Positions 1 to 6,570 of a DNA stretch of 10,834 bases are shown here, piece after piece. The notes below the pieces were generated by a model. That model had not been told where the DNA came from. It made no database searches and was given only the letters and a program-made list of their open reading frames with translations. This DNA comes from JBBKWG01 sp037968835. GTDB taxonomy: Bacteria > Pseudomonadota > Alphaproteobacteria > Rhodobacterales > Rhodobacteraceae. The translations under genes were made by a program, and so were the position numbers. How positions within the stretch are numbered: position 1 is the stretch's first letter; every line of letters starts with the position of its first letter. The stretch lies in contig JBBKWG010000219.1 of NCBI GenBank assembly GCA_037968835.1, positions 1 to 10,834 of the forward strand, in the 5' to 3' direction.

Positions 1-90
1 GCTAGATCCCGTCGGTAACGGCGGGGCCAGATGAATGGTCATCTCCGGCGGGTTCGCCCGCCGCAGACAGAATCCGGCTTACAGACCATC
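1..90 (+). ncRNA. rnpB: RNase P RNA, 3' end (partial)
   Basis: This is the 3' part of the catalytic RNA of ribonuclease P, which matures the 5' ends of tRNAs. The conserved block AGATGAATG is at 29-37 and the conserved block ACAGAATCCGGCTTA at 67-81, in the same order as in bacterial type A RNase P RNAs such as that of E. coli. Two hairpins fit the fold: CCCGTC/GGCGGG around a GGTAAC loop near 8-25, and GGCGGG/CCCGCC closed by TTCG at 47-62. The 5' part, including the other half of helix P1, lies outside the window. The exact 3' end is not marked in the sequence and probably falls between 87 and 96. No convincing intrinsic terminator follows. The conserved blocks make the identification firm. 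Confidence 0.93.
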
Positions 91-210
91 CGCGCAATAT
101 TGATACACAAAAAGTTATCGCTACCGGCGCGCCGTTGGCACCCAAATGCTCTTGCAACTTGTTCTACCGCACCCAAATAATAAAGCGGCGAACAGGAGGC
201 GCAAAGTTTG

Positions 211-648
211 ATGGCGGACTACTCATATACCCATTTGGAAGATTTGACGGTTGTCGACTCCGACGACGAGTCCGCGCCGATTCCACCCCAGATGACGCCG
301 AAATTCTCGCTCGCCTATCTTCGTGAAATCTCGGATGGCGCGATTCTTCTGAACCTTGAGGGCCGGATCAGTTTCCTGAACTCCGCCGCGGTGCGAACCC
401 TGTCGCTGCGCGAAAAGGAATCGGCATCCGGCAAAAGCTGGTGGGAGGTTTTCCCCGACGACATGGAGGGCCTGTTGCGCGACGCGCTGGCACGCACCGT
501 GCAGGGCGAGGCGATCCGGTTCACCACGACCCTCGGCGACGCCGACACCTCCGGCAAGCGTTGGGATGTGCTCACCAGCCCCGTCGTCAACCAGGACGGT
601 GATGTCGAATCGGTGTTCACGGCGATCATGCCGGCGGGCAAGTCATAG
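211..648 (+). CDS. Stand-alone PAS-domain protein
   Basis: This encodes a 145-residue soluble protein made almost entirely of one PAS domain, roughly residues 32-140. The core is visible as 'ISDGAILLNLEGRISFLNSA' at about 40-59, followed by the helical WWEVFP segment (77-82) and the C-terminal strands with 'DVLTSPVVNQDGDVES'. There is no kinase, cyclase, HTH or other output domain and no signal peptide or membrane segment. The first 30 residues are acidic and proline-containing, probably disordered. An AGGAGG ribosome-binding site at 194-199 lies 11 nt from ATG 211. An in-frame TTG at 208 is 8 nt away and cannot be excluded. PAS domains sense ligands or redox state or mediate protein contacts; the ligand cannot be read here. 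The gene sits between rnpB and rpmG, and rpmG has its own promoter, so no functional link is implied. Confidence 0.82.
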   Translation: MADYSYTHLEDLTVVDSDDESAPIPPQMTPKFSLAYLREISDGAILLNLEGRISFLNSAAVRTLSLREKESASGKSWWEVFPDDMEGLLRDALARTVQGEAIRFTTTLGDADTSGKRWDVLTSPVVNQDGDVESVFTAIMPAGKS

Positions 649-661
649 GACCCTTTTGCTG

Positions 662-689
662 TTGACAGGACCGGCCTAACCGCTAGAAC
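662..689 (+). promoter_or_regulatory. Sigma-70-type promoter for rpmG
   Basis: A perfect TTGACA -35 element at 662-667 is followed after 16 bases by TAGAAC (684-689). This weak -10 is of the kind often seen in strongly expressed alphaproteobacterial stable-RNA and ribosomal genes. Transcription would start near 696, leaving a leader of about 50 nt before the rpmG start at 746. The element begins 13 bases after the PAS gene stop, so rpmG need not depend on read-through. Confidence 0.6.
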
Positions 690-745
690 GCGGGCTTCAA
701 GGAATTTCAGAGACGCGCGCGGCGCGGCTCAGCAGGAGACGAGCA

Positions 746-913
746 ATGGCGAAACCGGTAACCATCAAAATCCGTCTGAACTCGACCGCCGACACCGGCC
801 ACTTCTACGTGACCAAAAAGAACGCGCGGACCATGACCGAGAAGATGGTCATGAAGAAGTACGACCCGGTGGCGCGCAAGCACGTCGAGTACAAGGAAGG
901 CAAGATCAAGTAG
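746..913 (+). CDS. rpmG: 50S ribosomal protein L33
   Basis: This encodes the 55-residue large-subunit ribosomal protein L33. It starts MAKPVTIKIRL, contains 'TGHFYVTKKNARTMTEKM', and ends 'DPVARKHVEYKEGKIK', which is the full family length and pattern. It has no cysteine at all, so it is the zinc-independent (C-minus) form, as is usual in Proteobacteria. ATG 746 is preceded by AGGAG at 734-738 with a 7-nt spacer. The gene is monocistronic in appearance: it has a TTGACA promoter about 80 bp upstream and an intrinsic terminator 26 bp after the stop. L33 sits near the E site of the ribosome and is generally dispensable in E. coli. The C-terminal wording resembles Rhodobacterales L33 more than the 'EFKEAKIK' form I recall for sphingomonads. 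Confidence 0.97.
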   Translation: MAKPVTIKIRLNSTADTGHFYVTKKNARTMTEKMVMKKYDPVARKHVEYKEGKIK

Positions 914-939
914 GATCTCGCCTTACGACTGGTGATGAC

Positions 940-972
940 AGGCCGCAGCTTCGGGTGCGGCCTTTGTCGTTT
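940..972 (+). terminator. Intrinsic terminator after rpmG
   Basis: An 8-bp perfect stem, AGGCCGCA (940-947) with TGCGGCCT (956-963), closes an 8-base loop. It is followed by the T-rich run TTGTCGTTT. It lies 26 bp past the rpmG stop and just before the end of the convergent cupin gene (stop at 985-987), so it ends rpmG transcription before it enters the opposing gene. Confidence 0.85.
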
Positions 973-984
973 CAGGCTGCCAAG

Positions 985-1458
985 TCAGACGTCGCCGTAA
1001 GCCGAAGTCGCCGGATTTCCAGCAAAATCGGTCCAGGCGCGACTGTCCGGTTGCCGTTTCAGCGTCAGCACACGGTCGGCGTCGGGATAGGTGACGACAT
1101 CCGCCGTCGCCCGCGTTCCGATGATCAGATACCGCGCGTCTGCATCGCTGGCGTTTTCCAGACAATGCCCGACCGGATCACCCGCACGGAACGTCGCAGC
1201 CTCGCCCGCCTTCAGCGGCGACACGCTGTCGCCCTCGTGCAGCAGCACTTCGCCCTCCAGCATATAGACCATCTCGTCCTCACTCGCGTGCCAGTGCTTG
1301 ATCGACGACCGCGATCCCGGCGGCAGGATTTCAACGATCGCACCGAACTGGCTCAGGCCCCCGGAGTCGCTATAGCGCAAAAGCGTGACCGGACCGCAGG
1401 GGTCGCCGGGATGGTCGTTGTGTTCGGTCATTACCGTGTCGGCGCGGTGGATCGGCAT
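985..1458 (-). CDS. Cupin-domain protein
   Basis: This encodes a 157-residue single-domain cupin (small metal-binding beta-barrel). Cupin motif 1 is clear: H55-W-H57 followed by E62 and G69 ('KHWHASEDEMVYMLEGEV'), which supplies two His and one Glu metal ligands. Motif 2 follows as P95-V-G97-H98-x3-N102, supplying the third His. The C-terminal tail has a 'VVTYPDADRVLTLKR' stretch seen in uncharacterised cupins. All four expected ligands are present, so the protein is probably metal-bound and catalytic or ligand-binding, but the substrate cannot be predicted. The start at 1458 is supported by GAGGA (1465-1469, minus strand) with a 6-nt spacer; a second in-frame ATG at residue 10 has no such site. 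The gene diverges from the GNAT gene with only 61 bp between start codons, and the two may share regulation. Confidence 0.85.
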   Translation of the reverse strand: MPIHRADTVMTEHNDHPGDPCGPVTLLRYSDSGGLSQFGAIVEILPPGSRSSIKHWHASEDEMVYMLEGEVLLHEGDSVSPLKAGEAATFRAGDPVGHCLENASDADARYLIIGTRATADVVTYPDADRVLTLKRQPDSRAWTDFAGNPATSAYGDV

Positions 1459-1519
1459 GGATGGTCCTCAATGATCGTGTGATCTGGATTTGCGGGTCTT
1501 GCGATGCGATATTATTACC

Positions 1520-2026
1520 ATGACCGAGGCTCTCACACTACGCGCCACGACACGCGCAGACCTGACCCGCATCGACGCATTGTTGTCGCGGACCTATCCG
1601 GCGTTGCTCAAGCACGACTATCCGCCGTCGCTGCTGGTGACGGCCATCCCGCTGATTTCGCGCGCTCAGCCCGCACTCGTGGCCTCGGGGCGCTATTTCG
1701 CCGTTCTCACCCCGGATGACGAGATCGTCGGCGCAGGCGGTGTCACGATCTCGGCACCGCCGGGGCGACCGGCGCGGCGCGGTGTCGGCCACATCCGCCA
1801 TGTCGTCACCGATCACCGGCGGACCCGGCAGGGGATCGGTCGCGCGTTGATGGAGCATATTTTCGCGACCGCCAAAGACGATGGCATGTCGACGCTCGAA
1901 TGCCTCAGCACCCTGACCGCGGTGCCGTTCTATGCCGCCTGTGGATTTTCGAGGGTTGCGCCCGTCACCGTGCCGCTGCGACCGGGTATCGACTTTCCGG
2001 TCATCCTCATGCAACGCTCGATCTGA
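1520..2026 (+). CDS. GNAT-family N-acetyltransferase
   Basis: This encodes a 168-residue member of the GCN5-related N-acetyltransferase superfamily, which moves an acyl group from acyl-CoA to an amine. The acetyl-CoA pyrophosphate-binding loop (motif A) is R101-x-R-Q104-G105-x-G107-R-A, preceded by the strand 'HIRHVVTDH'. Motif B follows as 'LTAVPFYAACGFSRV' (132-146), with the FY-x2-CGF pattern typical of the family. The acceptor substrate is unknown. ATG 1520 fits the family's N-terminus ('LTLRATTRADLTRIDALL'). A TTG 30 bases upstream is in frame but adds unlikely residues. No Shine-Dalgarno sequence precedes ATG 1520, while a TATTAT box lies at 1510-1515, so the message may be very short-leadered or leaderless. 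The lipoprotein gene follows after 25 bp on the same strand and may be co-transcribed. Confidence 0.85.
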   Translation: MTEALTLRATTRADLTRIDALLSRTYPALLKHDYPPSLLVTAIPLISRAQPALVASGRYFAVLTPDDEIVGAGGVTISAPPGRPARRGVGHIRHVVTDHRRTRQGIGRALMEHIFATAKDDGMSTLECLSTLTAVPFYAACGFSRVAPVTVPLRPGIDFPVILMQRSI

Positions 2027-2051
2027 AACGATAACCAGAGGGAATTTGATC

Positions 2052-2498
2052 ATGAAATCAGGATGGATAGCGGCGACGGCCCTGGCTTCGCTTTTGGCCG
2101 GGTGCGCAGCGCCGGGCGGATCCGATTTCAATCCGGTGGACTCGGGGATACCCGGAGCCGGACCCCAGTCGACCCGTGCCACGTTCGAAATGACCGGGCT
2201 CGAGCCGTTCCCGCGCTATGCCTTCAGCACCAACGGTCGCAACTCGCCCGCCGATGCGCTGGTTGCAGGCGGCGGCAGCACGCTGCGCTCCGCCGACAGG
2301 AACCTTGTCGTCGAAGTGGAGAGCCGGACATATCTGATGCGGCAGGTAGAACTCGACGGCAATATCTATGTCGTCGCCGAAGGTGCGGCGCCCGTCGCCT
2401 CGATGCCCTCGGCCATTCGCGCGCGATCGGGCTGTCTGGTGCAGCCGGTGCCGCTGCGCTCGGGCGACGCGGCTGTCTATACGCTGGATTGTAGCTGA
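2052..2498 (+). CDS. Small predicted lipoprotein
   Basis: This encodes a 148-residue protein of unknown function. It begins with a lipoprotein signal peptide: a basic start, a hydrophobic stretch, and the lipobox L15-A-G-C18, so the mature form should be acylated at Cys18. The residue after Cys is Ala, not Asp, which favours outer-membrane rather than inner-membrane retention if E. coli sorting rules hold. A Gly/Pro-rich linker (21-41) is followed by a beta-rich domain. The mature part has only two other cysteines, C128 and C147 next to the C-terminus, which could form a disulfide in the periplasm. GAGGGA at 2038-2043 lies 8 nt from ATG 2052. It may be in an operon with the upstream acetyltransferase (25-bp gap). 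I do not recognise the family. Confidence 0.8.
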   Translation: MKSGWIAATALASLLAGCAAPGGSDFNPVDSGIPGAGPQSTRATFEMTGLEPFPRYAFSTNGRNSPADALVAGGGSTLRSADRNLVVEVESRTYLMRQVELDGNIYVVAEGAAPVASMPSAIRARSGCLVQPVPLRSGDAAVYTLDCS

Positions 2499-2540
2499 TC
2501 GGGACGGCCCGGCAGACGCCGGGCCAGCATCCCTGATCAG
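2495..2540. terminator. Shared convergent hairpin terminator
   Basis: A perfect 8-bp stem, GGCCCGGC (2506-2513) with GCCGGGCC (2518-2525), closes an AGAC loop. It extends outward imperfectly through GGGA/TCCC (2501-2504 with 2530-2533) and CTGATC/GATCAG (2495-2500 with 2535-2540). The lipoprotein stop (2496-2498) sits in the left arm and the transketolase stop (2537-2539, minus) in the right arm. There is no long U-tract on either side, so it may work as an mRNA 3'-end stabiliser or a weak bidirectional terminator. Confidence 0.65.
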
Positions 2541-4561
2541 ACGCCAAGCAATTCCTTGACCTTCGCCACTGTCGCTTCAGCGGTGATCCCGAATTCCTCG
2601 TAAAGTTCGGGGGCAGGGGCCGATGCACCGAAACCCTGCATTCCGATAAAGGCCGACTTGTCGCGCTTGCCGCGCTCGCCGAACAGCCAGCGATCCCAGC
2701 CAAAGCTGACGGCCGCCTCGATGGCAACGCGCACCGGTCCGGCCGGCAGCACCTTGCGCCGATAGGCCTCGTCCTGCGCTTCGAACAATTCCCAGCACGG
2801 CATCGAGACGACGCGCGTTCCGATGCCTTCGCCCTGAAGGATGTCGCGAGCCTTGATCGCAATTTCGACCTCCGACCCGGTAGCCATCAACAACGCCTGA
2901 CGCCGCCCATCGGCCTCGGCCAGAACATAGGCCCCCTGCGCGGTCAGGTTCTTCATCTTGTGCTCGGTGCGCACGGTCGGCAGCCCCTGACGGCTCAGCG
3001 CCAGAACCGACGGCGTCGTGTCGCTCGTCAGCGCCAGTTCCCATGCCTCGGCGGTCTCGACCGTATCGGCGGGGCGGAAGACGTTGATGTTCGGTGTCGC
3101 CCTCAGCATCGCCAGATGCTCGACCGGCTGGTGCGTCGGACCGTCCTCGCCCAGACCGATACTGTCGTGGGTCAACACATAGACGACCGGAAGGCGGCTC
3201 AGTGCCGACAGACGCATCGCGCCGCGCGCATAGTCGGCAAAGCACAGGAACGTGCCGCCATAGGGTCGAACCCCGCCGTGCAGCGCCATCCCGTTCATCG
3301 CGCCCGACATCCCGTGTTCGCGGATGCCATAATGAACGTAACGACCCTTGCGATTGTCGGGCGAGAAAACTCCCAGATCGCCGGTCAGCGTGTTGTTCGA
3401 TCCGGTCAGGTCAGCCGAGCCGCCCAGCGTTTCGGGCATGATCGGGTTGATCACCTCAAGCACCATTTCCGAGGATTTGCGCGTCGCCACCTTGGGCTGC
3501 GCTTCCGAGATCTGTTTCTTGAGCGCCCGGATCGTCCCGGCCAGCTTCTTGGGCGCTTCGCCCAGACCGATCCGCGTCATCTCGCCCTTGCGTCCGCTGC
3601 TCAGAGCATCGAACCGCTCCTGCCATTCGCCGCGCGCGGCGCTGCCCCGGCTGCCGATCTCGCGCCAGTCCTTCAACACGTTGTCGGGGATCTCGAACGC
3701 GGGATAAGGCCAGCCATAGGCGTCGCGCACCACCTTGATTTCCTCGGCACCAAGCGGCGAGCCGTGCGCCTTCGCCGTGTCCTGCTTTTTCGGCGAGCCA
3801 AAGCCGATATGCGTCTTGCAGGCGATCATCGAAGGCTTGTTTGCAGACTTCGCTTGTTCCAGCGCCCGGTCGATATCTTCGGGATCGTGGCCGTCGCATT
3901 CCAGGACGTGCCATCCGGCCGCCTTGAACCGCTGCCGCTGGTCGGTGATGTCGCTGAGCTTGATGTCACCGTCGATGGTGATGTCGTTGTCGTCCCAAAG
4001 CACGATCAGCTTGGACAGCTTCTGCATCCCGGCAAGCCCGATGGATTCGTGGCTGATGCCTTCCATCAGGCAGCCGTCGCCGACAAAGACGTAAGTGTGA
4101 TGATCCACCACCTTCTTGCCATAGCGCGCGCGCAGGCTTTCCTCGGCCATCGCAAAGCCGACCGCATTCGCCAGACCCTGACCAAGCGGGCCCGTCGTCG
4201 TCTCGATGCCGCGGGCATGGAACGATTCCGGGTGTCCGGCGGTCGGTGAACCCAACTGCCGGAAGTTCTTGATGTCGTCGAGCGTTATGTCCTCGTAGCC
4301 GGTCAGCCAGAGCAGCGCGTAGAGCAGCATCGAACCGTGACCGTTGGACAGAATAAACCGGTCGCGATCCGGCCAGTCGGGCGCATTCGCATCGAATTTC
4401 AGGTGCTTCTCGAACAGGACGGTCGCAATGTCCGCCATCCCCATCGGCATCCCCGGATGCCCGGAATTCGCCGCTTCGACCGCGTCCATCGCAAGCGCGC
4501 GGATGGCGGTCGCTTTCAGGAAGTGGTCGGGGTGAAGCTCTTTGAGTGTCGCGATGTCCAA
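2537..4561 (-). CDS. tkt: Transketolase
   Basis: This encodes a 674-residue thiamine-diphosphate enzyme that transfers two-carbon ketol units between sugar phosphates in the pentose phosphate pathway (EC 2.2.1.1). The length is normal for the family. The N-terminal domain has 'NSGHPGMPMG' (His35), 'NGHGSMLLY' (His75) and GPLGQG (124-129). It also has the ThDP/Mg motif GDG (161-163) leading to DDN (190-192). The pyrimidine domain carries 'YGIREHGM' with catalytic Glu415, then HDS (465-467) and 'GEDGPTHQP' with His477. The C-terminal domain starts near 545 ('GAYVLAEADG'). The family's N-terminus starts close to 'FLKATAIRALAMDAV', and no ATG is available upstream of it. TTG 4561 has GGGGGA 7 nt upstream, while TTG 4576 has no site, so I chose 4561. 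It is divergent from the zauP-like/zapA operon. Confidence 0.96.
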   Translation of the reverse strand: MDIATLKELHPDHFLKATAIRALAMDAVEAANSGHPGMPMGMADIATVLFEKHLKFDANAPDWPDRDRFILSNGHGSMLLYALLWLTGYEDITLDDIKNFRQLGSPTAGHPESFHARGIETTTGPLGQGLANAVGFAMAEESLRARYGKKVVDHHTYVFVGDGCLMEGISHESIGLAGMQKLSKLIVLWDDNDITIDGDIKLSDITDQRQRFKAAGWHVLECDGHDPEDIDRALEQAKSANKPSMIACKTHIGFGSPKKQDTAKAHGSPLGAEEIKVVRDAYGWPYPAFEIPDNVLKDWREIGSRGSAARGEWQERFDALSSGRKGEMTRIGLGEAPKKLAGTIRALKKQISEAQPKVATRKSSEMVLEVINPIMPETLGGSADLTGSNNTLTGDLGVFSPDNRKGRYVHYGIREHGMSGAMNGMALHGGVRPYGGTFLCFADYARGAMRLSALSRLPVVYVLTHDSIGLGEDGPTHQPVEHLAMLRATPNINVFRPADTVETAEAWELALTSDTTPSVLALSRQGLPTVRTEHKMKNLTAQGAYVLAEADGRRQALLMATGSEVEIAIKARDILQGEGIGTRVVSMPCWELFEAQDEAYRRKVLPAGPVRVAIEAAVSFGWDRWLFGERGKRDKSAFIGMQGFGASAPAPELYEEFGITAEATVAKVKELLGV

Positions 4562-4598
4562 GGTCCTGTCCCCCAACTGTCAGGCTGTGTGCTGCCGG

Positions 4599-4626
4599 TT
4601 GATAACAGCCCGGCGGGCGAGTTCAA
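4599..4626 (-). promoter_or_regulatory. Candidate promoter for transketolase
   Basis: Read on the minus strand, TTGAAC (4621-4626) is followed after 16 bases by TATCAA (4599-4604). Transcription would start near 4592 and give a leader of about 30 nt before the TTG start at 4561. The -35 matches consensus in four of six positions and the -10 is moderate. It is the best such pair in the 212-bp divergent spacer. Confidence 0.45.
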
Positions 4627-4773
4627 GCGCGTGCGGTCGCGCAATCGAGCGAAAGGGGGTGAATCGCGCGTCCCATCGGGTAAGACTCGGGCAATGGGTG
4701 GACTTATGGACGATTCGCGTTCTTTCTCTGCCTGTAAGTGAGATCAGGACAGGAATGGGAGCAGGACGAGGAT

Positions 4774-5244
4774 ATGAGTGAAATTGCCGAGCTTGAACGG
4801 CGGATCACCGCCGCACTCGACCGCGCCGGTCAGGCGCTGGACCGTCTGAACGCAGGATCGGGCGATACCGCCGACAACAGCGCCGATCTGACCAGCGAAC
4901 TGGAAGCCGAACGCACCGCCAATGCCCAACTGGAAGAGCGCGTGCGCGCGATCAAGGTGAAGCAGGAAACCATGGTGACAGGCCTCGAAGCCGATGTCGC
5001 CCGCCTGCGCGAGGCTCTGGCCGCTCGCGACAGCGAAGTGCAGCAGATGCGCGCCGTGAACGAGGAATTGCGCGCGTCCAATCAGGCGCTGCGCGATGCC
5101 AACGCCAGCGGCGTCTCCGATCCGCACCTGGTCAACAAGTCGATGATGAGCGAACTGGAAAGCCTGCGCGCCTCCCGCGCCGCCGACCGGGCCGAGATCG
5201 AAGACATTCTCGCCACGCTCGAACCCGTTCTGAAGGAGGCCTGA
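4774..5244 (+). CDS. zauP: ZauP-like coiled-coil protein upstream of ZapA
   Basis: This encodes a 156-residue cytoplasmic protein that is almost wholly helical. A short N-terminal helix (2-25) is followed by a Gly/Asp linker (27-37) and a long coiled coil from about 38 to 110 with regular Leu/Val/Ala heptads ('LEERVRAIKVKQETMV'). A break at 'GVSDPHLV' (113-120) precedes a final helix to the end. It has no signal peptide or transmembrane segment. It lies one base upstream of zapA. In Caulobacter, the gene directly upstream of zapA encodes ZauP, a coiled-coil partner of ZapA that helps focus the Z-ring. Position, length and composition match that role, but coiled coils diverge fast, so the assignment is by synteny. 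ATG 4774 has AGGA (4763-4766) at 7 nt; an in-frame GTG at 4738 is less likely. Confidence 0.72.
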   Translation: MSEIAELERRITAALDRAGQALDRLNAGSGDTADNSADLTSELEAERTANAQLEERVRAIKVKQETMVTGLEADVARLREALAARDSEVQQMRAVNEELRASNQALRDANASGVSDPHLVNKSMMSELESLRASRAADRAEIEDILATLEPVLKEA

Positions 5245-5245
5245 G

Positions 5246-5644
5246 ATGCCCGAAGTCGATATCTCCATCGGGGGCCGCTCGTTCACCGTCGCTTGTCAGG
5301 ATGGCGAGGAGCATTTCCTGAAATCCGCAGCACAGCTTCTCGACAACGAGGCGACGACGCTGATGGACCAGATCGGTCGCCTGCCCGAAGCGCGTATGCT
5401 TTTGATGGCCGGACTGATGCTGGCCGACAAGACTGCCGGTTCCGACGATCAGACGAAGTCGCTTGAAGACAAGATCGCCCAGCAGGAAGCGTGGATCGAA
5501 GAACTTCAGGGCCGCCCCCAGCCCGAACCGCAAAAGGTCGAAGTCGCGGTCATCCCCGACGAAGTGACGCAGACGCTGGCCGAACTCGCCGCGCGCGCCG
5601 AGGCCCTTGCCGATGCGGCGGAAGAAAAAGCAGGGGTGCGCTAG
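5246..5644 (+). CDS. zapA: Cell division protein ZapA
   Basis: This encodes a 132-residue ZapA-family protein, slightly longer than E. coli ZapA (109). ZapA binds FtsZ filaments and cross-links them, stabilising the Z-ring. The N-terminal FtsZ-binding head reads 'EVDISIGGRSFTVACQDGEE' (3-22), with the characteristic I-x-I-x-G-R-x-[FY]-x-[VL]-x-C pattern. It leads into 'LLDNEATTLMDQIGRLPEAR' and 'LLMAGLMLADK', the start of the helical dimerisation/coiled-coil region (45-90). A Pro/Glu linker (90-100) and a short Ala/Glu-rich C-terminal helix make up the extra length. The AAGGAGG site at 5233-5239 is near-perfect with a 6-nt spacer and lies inside the end of the upstream coiled-coil gene. Only one base separates the two genes, so they should be made together in a fixed ratio. 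Confidence 0.93.
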   Translation: MPEVDISIGGRSFTVACQDGEEHFLKSAAQLLDNEATTLMDQIGRLPEARMLLMAGLMLADKTAGSDDQTKSLEDKIAQQEAWIEELQGRPQPEPQKVEVAVIPDEVTQTLAELAARAEALADAAEEKAGVR

Positions 5645-5675
5645 TTAGCGGCGCGCACTCTGTCGAAACGGAATC

Positions 5676-5709
5676 AAAAAGGCCGGCAAAGCGCCGGCCT
5701 TTTCGTTTC
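5676..5709. terminator. Bidirectional intrinsic terminator, zapA / BI-1
   Basis: A 7-bp stem, GGCCGGC (5681-5687) with GCCGGCC (5693-5699), closes the loop AAAGC. It is flanked by AAAAA on the left and TTTTCGTTT on the right, so it can end transcription in both directions. It lies 32 bp after the zapA stop and 15-48 bp beyond the end of the convergent Bax-inhibitor-1 gene. Confidence 0.92.
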
Positions 5710-5723
5710 GGACAGGCGTTCAA

Positions 5724-6509
5724 TTACTCGCGGTTGCCGAGGAACTGAAGCAGGAACATGAACATGTTGATGAAGTCGAGATAGAGGTTCAACGCCCCCA
5801 TGATCGCCGACTTCGCCAGCCACTCGCCGTCCATCGACTGCGCGTGTGCGATATAGTCCGTCTTGATCTTCTGCGTGTCATAAGCGGTCAGAGCCGCAAA
5901 GATCAGCACACCGATCGCCGAGATCGCGAACGTCATCGCGGGCGACTGGAGGAAGATGTTGATGATCATGACCGCCAACAGGCCGATCACGCCCATGATC
6001 AGGAACGACCCCCAACCTGAAATGTCCTTCTTCGTAGTATAGCCCCAGAGGCTCAGACCCGCGAAGGCAATCGCCGTGATCACGAAGGTCTGCACGATCG
6101 AGAAGTCGGTGAAGACCAGAAAGATCGAACTGAGCGATAGACCCATGACAGCCGCGAAGGCGTAAAACCCGACCTGTGCGGTCGCAGCGGATCCACGTCG
6201 CAAAAGCGCGCCCCAGCCGAAAAGAATGAACGCAAGCGGCGCAAACATGACAACCCACTTGAGCGGCGTCGTGTAAAGTGCAGCACCCAAGCCGCTCAGG
6301 TATTCACCGTCACGGATCATGATGCCGGTCGCCGAGGGATCGGACGTGACCGCAAGGCCCGCGATGGCCCATGAGGCAAGTGCAGTGATCAACATACCCA
6401 CGGACATCGTGCCGTAGACTTTGTTCATATGGGCGCGAAGGCCCGCATCGATCTCGGCCGTGCGGACACCTGCTGTGCGGGTGGTGCGGACGGTCTGATA
6501 TTCAGCCAT
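5724..6509 (-). CDS. Bax inhibitor-1 / YccA family membrane protein
   Basis: This encodes a 261-residue inner-membrane protein of the Bax inhibitor-1 (TMBIM/YccA) family. About seven membrane spans are visible, near residues 33-53, 84-104, 113-133, 138-156, 166-186, 190-208 and 236-256. A 30-residue cytoplasmic N-terminus rich in Arg and Thr precedes them. The family's signature 'FAALTAYDTQKIK' at 204-216, with the conserved Asp that acts in pH/calcium sensing in characterised members, is intact. The C-terminus ends in 'NLYLDFINMFMFLLQFLGNR'. In E. coli, YccA is a substrate and modulator of the FtsH protease, and other relatives are calcium-leak channels. Which applies here is unknown. ATG 6509 has AGGAG (6520-6524, minus strand) about 10 nt upstream; longer in-frame extensions would run into the promoter and are unlikely. 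Confidence 0.95.
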   Translation of the reverse strand: MAEYQTVRTTRTAGVRTAEIDAGLRAHMNKVYGTMSVGMLITALASWAIAGLAVTSDPSATGIMIRDGEYLSGLGAALYTTPLKWVVMFAPLAFILFGWGALLRRGSAATAQVGFYAFAAVMGLSLSSIFLVFTDFSIVQTFVITAIAFAGLSLWGYTTKKDISGWGSFLIMGVIGLLAVMIINIFLQSPAMTFAISAIGVLIFAALTAYDTQKIKTDYIAHAQSMDGEWLAKSAIMGALNLYLDFINMFMFLLQFLGNRE

Positions 6510-6570
6510 TTGAGAAGCTCTCCTGAAAGGTTGCTCGTCAGATGACCGGGTGATCCGGCCATTCCCTTGC

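Noticed and set aside
98..118. Possible DnaA box or origin-like AT-rich patch after rnpB
   Set aside because: The best match to the DnaA box has at least two mismatches and there is no cluster of such sites.
152..183. Promoter for the PAS gene (TTGCAA with AAATAA or TAATAA)
   Set aside because: The -10 candidates either match poorly or sit at wrong spacing; a promoter probably exists here but cannot be placed.
2960..4249. Long open frame of 429 codons on the plus strand
   Set aside because: It is antisense to transketolase, rich in Arg and His with no recognisable domain, and is explained by the GC-rich codon use of the real gene.
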